A DNA stretch of 19,245 nt. It comes from Bacillota bacterium. Lineage in GTDB: Bacteria > Bacillota > Negativicutes > Sporomusales > Sporomusaceae. The notes below the pieces were generated by a model. The model saw nothing but the letters and a program-made list of their open reading frames with translations. It had not been told where the DNA came from and did no database searches. The stretch lies in NCBI GenBank assembly GCA_023388195.1, contig JAEWGR010000186.1, positions 1 through 19,245 on the forward strand, read 5' to 3'. This document shows positions 7,990-14,564 of the stretch, one piece after another. Each line of letters begins with the position of its first letter. The first letter of the stretch is position 1. Both the position numbers and the translations under genes were made by a program.

Positions 7990-9026
7990 TAACCAATCAA
8001 CCGCAGGCAAGCCAAGCCTATAACAAAAAAATGGCGGTACGCCACGGGGCTGTTATTGCCGGCTGCACGGCGCTGCTCCTGCTTTCCTTTATTATCAGCA
8101 TGAACACCGGCTACACAAAACTGGCACCGCTGGATACGCTGCGCACGCTGTTCGGCGGCGGAACGGCCAGGGAAAACCTGATTCTGTTCGATTTCCGGCT
8201 GCCCCGTATTGTCATTTCCATCCTGGTGGGGGCAGGACTAGCACTGTCCGGCTGCATCATCCAGGGCATCGCCAAAAATGCGCTGGCTGACCCCGGCCTG
8301 CTCGGTATTAATGCCGGGGCAGGCCTAATGGTTATCCTGTATGTGCTGTTTTTCGGAACCCAATCCTTGCTGTCCGTATTCACGCTGCCGTTTCTGGCCC
8401 TGTTCGGCGCCGGCATAACAGCGGTGATCATCTATGCGCTGGCCTACAAGCAAGAAGAAGGAGTGGCGCCCCTGCGCCTGATTTTAACCGGGGTGGCAGT
8501 GCAGGCCGGCCTTTCATCCCTGACCACCGTATTGGTAGTCAAGCTGGCCGACACCCAGTTTGACTTTGTAGCAACCTGGCAGGCAGGCAGCATCGGGGCC
8601 AGCAACTGGAAATTCGTACTGGCCCTGCTGCCGTGGCTGCTGCTCTTAATTCCCTATGTAGTATGCAAGTCCCGCGTGCTGGATGTGCTAAACCTGGGAG
8701 ATGAGGTAGCCCACAGCCTGGGCGCGGCGGTGGAGCGGGAACGGCGCCGGCTGCTGGCGGCGGCGGTCGCCCTGGCCGCCGCCTGTGTGGCGGTCAGCGG
8801 CAGCATCAGCTTTGTCGGCCTGATCGCGCCCCATCTGGCGCGGCGGCTGGTAGGCCCGCGGCATAGTATTCTTCTGCCCGCCTGCGCGCTGACAGGAGCG
8901 GTGCTGGTTTCGGCTGCAGACACCATCGCCCGGATCATTCTGCAGCCGTCGGAAATTCCCACCGGCATTATAGTGGCGATTATCGGTGCGCCCTACTTTC
9001 TTTATCTTTTGATGAAAAGCCGCTAA
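7986..9026 (+). CDS. FecCD-family ABC importer permease, second subunit
   Basis: The 346-residue polytopic protein starts in the ATGA overlap with the first permease. It has the same family marks: FDFRLPRIVISILVGAGLAL, SGCIIQGIAKNALADPGLLG, and GSISFVGLIAPHLARRLVG near the C-terminus for coupling to the ATPase. A methionine about 15 residues in (AYNKKMAV) is a less likely start because it would lose the coupling and the N-terminal cytoplasmic tail. Two different permease subunits are typical of FecCD, FepDG and YfiZ/YfhA-type systems, whereas BtuC acts as a homodimer. The ATPase gene starts 7 bases after the stop. Confidence 0.95.
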   Translation: MITNQPQASQAYNKKMAVRHGAVIAGCTALLLLSFIISMNTGYTKLAPLDTLRTLFGGGTARENLILFDFRLPRIVISILVGAGLALSGCIIQGIAKNALADPGLLGINAGAGLMVILYVLFFGTQSLLSVFTLPFLALFGAGITAVIIYALAYKQEEGVAPLRLILTGVAVQAGLSSLTTVLVVKLADTQFDFVATWQAGSIGASNWKFVLALLPWLLLLIPYVVCKSRVLDVLNLGDEVAHSLGAAVERERRRLLAAAVALAAACVAVSGSISFVGLIAPHLARRLVGPRHSILLPACALTGAVLVSAADTIARIILQPSEIPTGIIVAIIGAPYFLYLLMKSR

Positions 9027-9033
9027 CGAAAGG

Positions 9034-9843
9034 ATGATCCATCTGAACAGCATCGCAACAGAAAATTTGTCTGTCGCCTATGAGGATAACCTGATAGTGG
9101 ATGGTTTGAATATGCAAATCCCACAGGGAAAAATAACAGCCATCATCGGTCCCAATGGCTGCGGCAAGTCCACGGTGTTAAAGGCTGTGGGGCGCATCCT
9201 GAAACCGAAAAACGGTGTGGTATATCTGAATGGGAACGATATCCGCCACCTGACAACCAGGGAAGTAGCCAAAAAAATGGCCATTCTGCCCCAGTCGCCC
9301 CAAGCCCCGGCCGGTTTGACGGTGGGCGAGCTTGTGGCCTATGGCCGTTTTCCCTACCAGCAGGGCTGGGGGAAGCTAAAGCTGGAGGACAAAGAAATTA
9401 TCGCCTGGGCCCTGGCAGCCACAAGGCTCACCGAGCTGGAAATCTCAGCGGTAGATACCCTCTCCGGCGGCCAGCGCCAGCGGGTCTGGATCGCCATGGC
9501 CCTTGCCCAGCAAACCGATTTAATTCTGCTGGACGAGCCAACTACCTATCTCGATCTGGCCTACCAGCTGGAGGTGCTGGAGCTGCTTTACCGGCTGAAC
9601 CGGGAACAGGGCTGCACCATTGCCATGGTACTCCATGACTTAAACCTGGCCGCCCGTTTTGCCGACTATATGGTCGCCGTCCGTGGCGGGAGCATCATCC
9701 GCCACGGTTCACCGGAGGAAGTAATGACCGCAGAAGTGCTGCGGGAAACGTTCCGCATCGATGCCCGGATCATTACCGAACCCAGCACCGGCCGGCCCAC
9801 CTGCATTGCTTACGACCTGATCAAAGAAAAAACCCCTAGATGA
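9034..9843 (+). CDS. ABC transporter ATPase of the FecE/FhuC type
   Basis: The 269-residue cytoplasmic ATPase powers the two permeases. It has Walker A GPNGCGKST (about residues 38-46), a Q-loop around ILPQSPQAP, the ABC signature LSGGQRQR, Walker B LILLDEPT, D-loop TYLDL and the switch His in VLHDLNLA. The C-terminus is the usual extension of siderophore/cobalamin importers. The ATG at 9034 is odd: the only SD-like sequence (GAAAGG, 9028-9033) touches it with no spacer. An in-frame CTG at 9043 would have about 8 bases and give a family-typical N-terminus (NSIATENLSV). Coupling to the stop at 9024-9026 may also serve. The nitrogenase-like genes start 13 bases after the stop on the same strand. 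Confidence 0.95.
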   Translation: MIHLNSIATENLSVAYEDNLIVDGLNMQIPQGKITAIIGPNGCGKSTVLKAVGRILKPKNGVVYLNGNDIRHLTTREVAKKMAILPQSPQAPAGLTVGELVAYGRFPYQQGWGKLKLEDKEIIAWALAATRLTELEISAVDTLSGGQRQRVWIAMALAQQTDLILLDEPTTYLDLAYQLEVLELLYRLNREQGCTIAMVLHDLNLAARFADYMVAVRGGSIIRHGSPEEVMTAEVLRETFRIDARIITEPSTGRPTCIAYDLIKEKTPR

Positions 9844-9856
9844 AAGAAGGTGCCAG

Positions 9857-10621
9857 ATGAAAAAAATTGCCATTTACGGCAAAGGCGGGATCGGCAAATC
9901 AACCACCGTATCCAACGTAGCGGCAGCTATGGCGGCGCTGGGACTGACCGTACTGCAAGTCGGCTGTGACCCTAAGGCCGATTCCACCCGCACCCTGACC
10001 GGCGGGCAAAACATTCCCACGGTGCTCGATACCCTGCGCAAAAACGGCGACGCAGCGCTGGACGACCTTGTGGTAAAAAGCAGCACCGGCGTGCTGTGCG
10101 TGGAGTCGGGCGGACCGGTTCCCGGCGTGGGCTGTGCCGGGCGCGGCATCATTACAGCGTTTGAAAAGCTGGAGGAACTGGATGCCTACGAAATTTACAA
10201 ACCCGACGTGGTACTGTACGACGTACTGGGCGACGTCGTCTGCGGCGGCTTTGCCATGCCCATCCGGGGCGGCTATGCCGACGAGGTCTGCATTGTCACC
10301 TCCGGCGAAATGATGGCCCTTTACGCCGCAGCCAATATCGCTCACGCCGTCAAGAGCTTTGGCAAGCGCGGCTACGCCTCGCTGCGGGGGCTGATCCTCA
10401 ACGCCAAGAACATTGTGGGTGAACAGGAGCTGGTAGATAAGGCGGCGGCGGAGATCCAAACGCCGGTCATCTACCGGCTGCCCCGCGATCCGTTTGTGCA
10501 GCAGGCCGAAGCGCAGGGGAAAACAGTGGTTGAGGCTTTCCCGGCCTGCCTGATGGCGACCCATTACCAGTCGCTTGCCAAACTGCTGCTGGAAGGAGGC
10601 GCAGCGTCATCAACGAGCTGA
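9857..10621 (+). CDS. NifH-like [4Fe-4S] ATP-dependent reductase component
   Basis: The 254-residue protein is strikingly close to nitrogenase Fe protein and to the L/X proteins of the dark-operative reductases. It has P-loop GKGGIGKST (8-16), switch I GCDPKADST (36-44), ESGGPVPGVGCAGRG with cluster ligand Cys93 and the ADP-ribosylation-type Arg96, and switch II DVLGDVVCGGFAMP with cluster ligand Cys129. As a homodimer it would hold one [4Fe-4S] cluster between subunits and pass electrons to the component-1-like partner with ATP hydrolysis. It is about 35 residues shorter than typical NifH at the C-terminus, where NifH wraps its dimer. GAAGG lies before the ATG. It is joined to the ABC ATPase (13-base gap), and its last codons carry the SD of the next gene. 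No nifD/K/B/E/N of true nitrogenase is present, so nitrogen fixation is not indicated. Confidence 0.93.
   Translation: MKKIAIYGKGGIGKSTTVSNVAAAMAALGLTVLQVGCDPKADSTRTLTGGQNIPTVLDTLRKNGDAALDDLVVKSSTGVLCVESGGPVPGVGCAGRGIITAFEKLEELDAYEIYKPDVVLYDVLGDVVCGGFAMPIRGGYADEVCIVTSGEMMALYAAANIAHAVKSFGKRGYASLRGLILNAKNIVGEQELVDKAAAEIQTPVIYRLPRDPFVQQAEAQGKTVVEAFPACLMATHYQSLAKLLLEGGAASSTS
10593..10599 (+). promoter_or_regulatory. Strong ribosome binding site inside the NifH-like gene, deciding the D-like start
   Basis: AAGGAGG (10593-10599) is a full SD. In the D-like frame the codons at good distance are GTC (10606) and ATC (10609). There is no ATG, GTG or TTG in that frame until 10708, which is too far away. 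ATC at 10609, nine bases downstream, is the only genetic-code-11 start at workable spacing; CTG at 10618 is 18 bases away. Confidence 0.6.
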
Positions 10622-11904
10622 AGCACCTAAAGCGCTTATCGGCAGTAAAGTCCAATACGGGCATTAAATTCCTGACGCCCGCGGTTTCCCCCGGCAACCA
10701 TTGCCCGATGCGGATGGCGTCGGTGAATGTGAGAAATATCAGGAATTTATCTTCCTTGCTAGTGGGAATGCCGGAGTGCACCACCCATTCGCGTCTGTTC
10801 AACCCCCGGCCGGAAGGCAGCCAGGGCGAGCTGCACTGGCTGTATGTACTGGATGCGCAGGAGGTGGTGTTCGGCTGCCGGAACGGGCTGATGGCTGCCC
10901 TCAGGACGATGGACAAAGCCGGGGCCAAGGCTATTCTGCTGATTGTCACCTGCATACCGGAGCTGATCGGGGAGGACATCCAGGCAGTGATCCGAGAAGT
11001 GCAGCCGGAATTAGCGGCCCCCGTCACCTGCGTGCAGCTGGGCCAGTTCAAAAACATCAGCTATCCGCCCGGTTCGTGGAAAACCATGGAGGCGCTGGGT
11101 ACGCTGATGACGGCCACAGCAACGGACAAACGCCGCGTTAACGTGCTGGGCCGCGCCCCGGAAGAAGAACATATCCCGCTGCCATCCCTGCTGCCGGCGC
11201 TTGCCAGTCAGGGCCTGAAGCTGCGCTATCTGGCACCGGGCGCTTCCCTGGAGGATTTCCAAAGTGCACCGGACGCCGTCCTTAATCTGGTGGTTTCCCC
11301 CTTCATGCAGCCGCTGGCCGCCAGAATGGAGCGGGAATTTGGCGTGCCCTATATCGCCCTGTATACGCTCTATGCGGTGGAAAGCATCACCAAGGCCTAT
11401 TCGGCCCTGTCCGAGCAGTTCGGCCTGGCCTGGGACGAGACTTTTGCCCGGGAACGGCAGGAAGCCCTGGCCTGGCAGAATCAGGCGGCGGCGAGACTCA
11501 AAGGCCTCCGCTATATTTTCTGCCCCCGCATTGACATTCCCCTGCCGCTGTCCGTCTATCTTACCGGGCTTGGCATGGAACCGCTGCTGTTGCATTTGGA
11601 GGAATATTATCCGGAAGACAGAGACTATACCCGGGAGCTTACCGCCCGGGGACACAACCCCTGGGTCTGCCGGATGGTGAATGCCCACGCCGATTTGCCG
11701 GTTCTGAACAAGCTGGCGCCGGATTTATGTTTTGGCTATCTGCCGGTTGCCGGCCAAACCATTCCCTGCGTACCGGATCTGCTTGATTTTTACGGACAGG
11801 TGGGCTATAGCCGGACCAGCCAGCTATTACAAAGAGTGTTAAGCGTAGTAAATGAAATGTATGCCGGGAAAGGGGGAACCGCCTATGGGTCTGCATCGCT
11901 TTAA
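10609..11904 (+). CDS. Nitrogenase component-1-like subunit (D/N/Y-like)
   Basis: The protein is about 431 residues if started at ATC 10609. The first ATG (10708) would remove 33 residues, including the conserved-looking NHCPMRMAS. Three cysteines sit where the cluster ligands of the superfamily lie: Cys32 (HCPM), Cys57 (MPECTTH) and Cys115 (VTCIPELIGEDI, compare NifD SECPIGLIGDDI). The spacings of 25 and 58 resemble those I recall for the N/Y subunits of DPOR/COR. The stretches corresponding to the NifD cofactor ligands lack them: NLVVSPFMQP has no Cys where NifD has Cys275, and there is no His near the C-terminus like His442. It should pair with the K-like subunit and receive electrons from the NifH-like protein. 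The start overlaps the NifH-like stop by 13 bases; its stop overlaps the K-like gene by 20. Substrate unknown. Confidence 0.85.
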   Translation: MNELKHLKRLSAVKSNTGIKFLTPAVSPGNHCPMRMASVNVRNIRNLSSLLVGMPECTTHSRLFNPRPEGSQGELHWLYVLDAQEVVFGCRNGLMAALRTMDKAGAKAILLIVTCIPELIGEDIQAVIREVQPELAAPVTCVQLGQFKNISYPPGSWKTMEALGTLMTATATDKRRVNVLGRAPEEEHIPLPSLLPALASQGLKLRYLAPGASLEDFQSAPDAVLNLVVSPFMQPLAARMEREFGVPYIALYTLYAVESITKAYSALSEQFGLAWDETFARERQEALAWQNQAAARLKGLRYIFCPRIDIPLPLSVYLTGLGMEPLLLHLEEYYPEDRDYTRELTARGHNPWVCRMVNAHADLPVLNKLAPDLCFGYLPVAGQTIPCVPDLLDFYGQVGYSRTSQLLQRVLSVVNEMYAGKGGTAYGSASL

Positions 11905-13114
11905 GCCACTGCCCTCAGGCCGCATGGGTATTCTGTGGACACTTGCCACCATCCGTGACGCCGCCCTGGTGGAATTCGGCTGTATGGGGCATATGCTGTA
12001 CAGCGGGGTAACGCTTAAACGCGCAGGCGTACATGACGCCTGCCGGCTCTATTCCACCCACATCGACGAAACGGATATCGCCCTTGGCAGTACCGAGCGC
12101 CTTAACCACACCCTCGACCATGTGGTAAAACACGATCGGCCGCAGGTAATTTTTTTGCTGCCCTCATCCATTCCCGAGGTGATCGGGACAGATCTTCCGG
12201 CTCTCTGTGAGGAACTGCAGCCCGCATATCCCGGCGTCCGCCTGCTGCCGTTCGGGCACGGCGGCTTTAATGTCACGCAGCACCGCGGTGTGCAGGCAGC
12301 GCTGCTGCTGCTGGCCCAGGCGCTGCCGGTGGATGTACGGCCAACACCGCAGCCAACCTTTAATATTATCGGCTCCTGCGCTGATCTGTTCCGCTTTCAG
12401 GCCGACGCGCTCGAGCTGCTCCGGATACTGGATGGCACATTCGGCCTCAAGCCGCTGTGCGTCCTGACCTCGTCTGCGTCGATTACCGAAATTGAGCAGA
12501 TGGGCGGCGCCCATATCAACCTTGTCATCCGGCGCGAGGGCGAACCTGCAGCCCGTCACTTACAGCAGCGCTTTGGGACGCCTTACCTCTCAGGCCGGCC
12601 CTACGGCCTTGAGGGAACCAGGCGGTGGCTGGAGGAAATCGCGCAAATAACCGGCCTGACGGCCGATGCCGCTTTTCTCAGAACCCAGCAGGAAACCTGC
12701 CGGCAGCAGCTGGCGTCGGTCATGCCGACCTTACAGCACATGATTAGAGCGCATCCGGCTGAAACCGCCTTATCTCTGGGCGGACACGCCGATGTGGTCA
12801 AAGGTATTCTCGCTTTTGGCTGCGGCGAGCTTGCCTTTGCCCTGGGAACCTGCTGGTGCGATTGTCCTGACATGGCCAGCAGAGATATCCCCTATTTTGC
12901 GGAGGACGAATGGACGCGGACCGTCCGGGAACACAAACAGGGAATACTCATGGCCAGTGGTGAAGCACTGGCCTGGTCGGGCCGCAATCCAGAGCTGCAA
13001 ATAGCCAACCCTGACATAAAATGGCGCCTGCACCCTTATGAACCGCCCTTTATGGGCTTCCGCGGCGCCGTACAGCTGGTGAATCTATGGATCAACGAAA
13101 ACCTCGAAGATTGA
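11885..13114 (+). CDS. Nitrogenase component-1-like subunit (K/B/Z-like)
   Basis: A 409-residue protein. AAAGGGGG lies eight bases before ATG 11885; an in-frame ATG at 11852 lies deep inside the D-like gene and is less likely. The nitrogenase component-1 fold is indicated by EFGCMGHMLYSG (Cys33), FLLPSSIPEVIGTDLPAL (compare NifK TCMAEVIGDDL), the FNIIGS strand starting the second domain, FGTPYL, and the C-terminal FMGFRGAVQLVN. Only one of three classical cluster cysteines remains: Cys33 is kept, and the SSIPEVIG Ser replaces Cys153 of NifK. This gives a 3+1 ligand set with the D-like subunit. A Cys313 and a CWCDC cluster (323-327) are unusual and could bind metal. It ends the operon; a terminator follows at 13182. 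Confidence 0.85.
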   Translation: MGLHRFKPLPSGRMGILWTLATIRDAALVEFGCMGHMLYSGVTLKRAGVHDACRLYSTHIDETDIALGSTERLNHTLDHVVKHDRPQVIFLLPSSIPEVIGTDLPALCEELQPAYPGVRLLPFGHGGFNVTQHRGVQAALLLLAQALPVDVRPTPQPTFNIIGSCADLFRFQADALELLRILDGTFGLKPLCVLTSSASITEIEQMGGAHINLVIRREGEPAARHLQQRFGTPYLSGRPYGLEGTRRWLEEIAQITGLTADAAFLRTQQETCRQQLASVMPTLQHMIRAHPAETALSLGGHADVVKGILAFGCGELAFALGTCWCDCPDMASRDIPYFAEDEWTRTVREHKQGILMASGEALAWSGRNPELQIANPDIKWRLHPYEPPFMGFRGAVQLVNLWINENLED

Positions 13115-13160
13115 CAGTCGACAGCCAAGCTGGTTTGCTTTTTGCCACATTCGGCTATAT

Positions 13161-13179
13161 CTTCCAGCAGCAGCGCTAG
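13161..13179 (+). repeat. Copy of the 3' tail of the gene at 16697-17131 (possible gene relic)
   Basis: CTTCCAGCAGCAGCGCTAG matches 17113-17131 at 18 of 19 bases, including the TAG stop, and is followed by a terminator hairpin of the same sequence family. In frame it reads IFQQQR-stop, compared with TFLQQR-stop in the intact gene. The region between the K-like stop (13114) and here holds no open frame worth calling. This may be the residue of a deleted paralogue. Confidence 0.45.
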
Positions 13180-13181
13180 AT

Positions 13182-13224
13182 AAAAGGCCAGCGGCACCAT
13201 TCAAACCGGTGACGCTGGCCTTTT
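13182..13224 (+). terminator. Terminator of the transport/nitrogenase-like operon
   Basis: AAAAGGCCAGCG (13182-13193) pairs perfectly with CGCTGGCCTTTT (13213-13224). The stem extends inward by CACC/GGTG after one mismatch, with a 9-base loop. The sequence is nearly the same as the terminator at 17206-17248. Confidence 0.85.
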
Positions 13225-13337
13225 CATTTAAACGACCGCCTATCTTAGAGCCTGGAAATTCCGGAACGCAAAGCCGAGTGGGAGCGGCTCTTCATCGTTG
13301 GCTTCGTTATAAGCTGAGAAAATAAGAAGTTAAATTA

Positions 13338-13361
13338 CCGCCCGCCCCGTCGGGCAGGCGG
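13338..13361 (-). terminator. Probable terminator hairpin after the TctC-like gene
   Basis: On the minus strand CCGCCTGCCC-GACG-GGGCGGGCGG forms a 10-position GC stem with one T:G wobble, 28 bases after the stop. The tail (TAATTTAAC) is only moderately T-rich. The rest of 13225-13389 shows no gene. Confidence 0.5.
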
Positions 13362-13389
13362 CAATGGCACGCGATTCGCCCGAATAAGC

Positions 13390-14412
13390 TTATTTCTTCT
13401 GGTTTTTAATCTGCTCAATAATCCCCGATTCATCCAATGTTTTTTTGAGCCGCTCACTGTCAGCAAGCCACTTGGCTTCCGATTCCTGGGGACCCAGATA
13501 TTCCACCTTATTGCCGACCTTCTCCATATTCCCCCTGAATTCCGGGTCATCAATAATAGCCTTTATCCTTGCGGCCAGCTTATTTTTTACCGCAACCGGC
13601 GTTTCTTTAGGAACCGCAATACCATGCCAGTTGTCGATCGTGATGTCAATGCCTTGCTCTTTTAAGGTCGGTACATTCGCAAATAAGGGATCATCCATAC
13701 GCTGCTTGCCGGTCACGGCCAGGATTCTTATTTTACCGTTTTTTACATGCTCTTTAATCGGCACCGGACTAACAAAAGCAAGCTGAATATGTCCGCCCAG
13801 CAGCGCCGGTATCGTCTCACCAGCCCCGGAGAAAGGAACCTGCTCAATCTTAATGCCGGCATCATGGTTAAGCATCTCGCACAGTACATGGGGAAATGAT
13901 CCAATACCGTTATTGCCAAACTTTAGCTGTCCAGGATGCTTTTTGGCATACTCAACCAGCTCGCTCAGTGTCTGCCAGGGCTGATCGGCTTGTACCGCCA
14001 GCAGCATTGGTACTGCCGTTACCTGCGCAATCGGGCTTAAAGCGGTAATATAGTTATATTTACCGGAACCATAAAGCGATAATAACAGCAATTCACTGGC
14101 AGTTGCACCGGCAGTGTAGCCGTCAGCCGGCGCAGCCACTACCTCATTCCAGCCAATGGCACCGGCACTCCCGGGCTTATTGATAATAGTCAAGGGTTGT
14201 CCCAAATGCTTAATCGCTAATTTCTCCAATGACCGTGCCGTCAGGTCCAAACCGCCCCCGGCATTGTAGGGAACAATTACAGTAACCGGTCGTTCCGGAT
14301 ACTTTTGATGTTTCGCAGATATCGCCACCGTTTCCACCTCACTGCAGCCACCGGCGAGAACAGACATAACAAAAACAGATACTGCCAGTAAAACCATTAC
14401 TTTTTTCCGCAC
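13390..14412 (-). CDS. TctC/Bug-family extracytoplasmic solute-binding lipoprotein (orphan)
   Basis: The 340-residue protein starts at GTG 14412, with AAGGGGG about ten bases upstream. The signal peptide ends in a lipobox (VLAGGC, Cys23), so it is a lipoprotein facing the periplasm. The fold is that of tripartite tricarboxylate transporter receptors: YPERPVTVIVPYNAGGGLD (about 38-56), INKPGSAGAIGWNEV, KFGNNGIGSFPH, and a late NVPTLKEQGID. Such proteins bind carboxylates and feed TctA/TctB permeases. Neither permease gene is in the window, so it is an orphan here, as is common for this family. It is convergent with the transport operon and separated from it by terminators. A TATAAT (minus strand, 14475-14470) about 58 bases upstream may be its -10. 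Confidence 0.93.
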   Translation of the reverse strand: MRKKVMVLLAVSVFVMSVLAGGCSEVETVAISAKHQKYPERPVTVIVPYNAGGGLDLTARSLEKLAIKHLGQPLTIINKPGSAGAIGWNEVVAAPADGYTAGATASELLLLSLYGSGKYNYITALSPIAQVTAVPMLLAVQADQPWQTLSELVEYAKKHPGQLKFGNNGIGSFPHVLCEMLNHDAGIKIEQVPFSGAGETIPALLGGHIQLAFVSPVPIKEHVKNGKIRILAVTGKQRMDDPLFANVPTLKEQGIDITIDNWHGIAVPKETPVAVKNKLAARIKAIIDDPEFRGNMEKVGNKVEYLGPQESEAKWLADSERLKKTLDESGIIEQIKNQKK

Positions 14413-14512
14413 TACGCGCTTGCCCCCTTGGTTTGCAAAATGTTACACCGTAGACAAATTATTAATTAAATTATACGATATTGTTATGTAAAAAAATGTC
14501 ATTTAAGGAATA

Positions 14513-14547
14513 AAATAAAAAAGACTGTTGCAGTTAAGCGACAGTCT
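14513..14547 (-). terminator. Terminator of the two-gene unit at 14565-15520
   Basis: On the minus strand AGACTGT (14547-14541) pairs with ACAGTCT (14528-14522), with extra GC pairs inside. A TTTTTATTTTA tail follows. It begins 17 bases after the stop of the 227-residue protein. Confidence 0.8.
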
Positions 14548-14564
14548 CTATCGTTTCTTTCATC

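Noticed and set aside
9857..13114. A nitrogen-fixation (nifHDK) operon
   Set aside because: The NifH-like protein is convincing, but the partner subunits are short, lack the cofactor ligands and most P-cluster cysteines, and no nifB/E/N is present.
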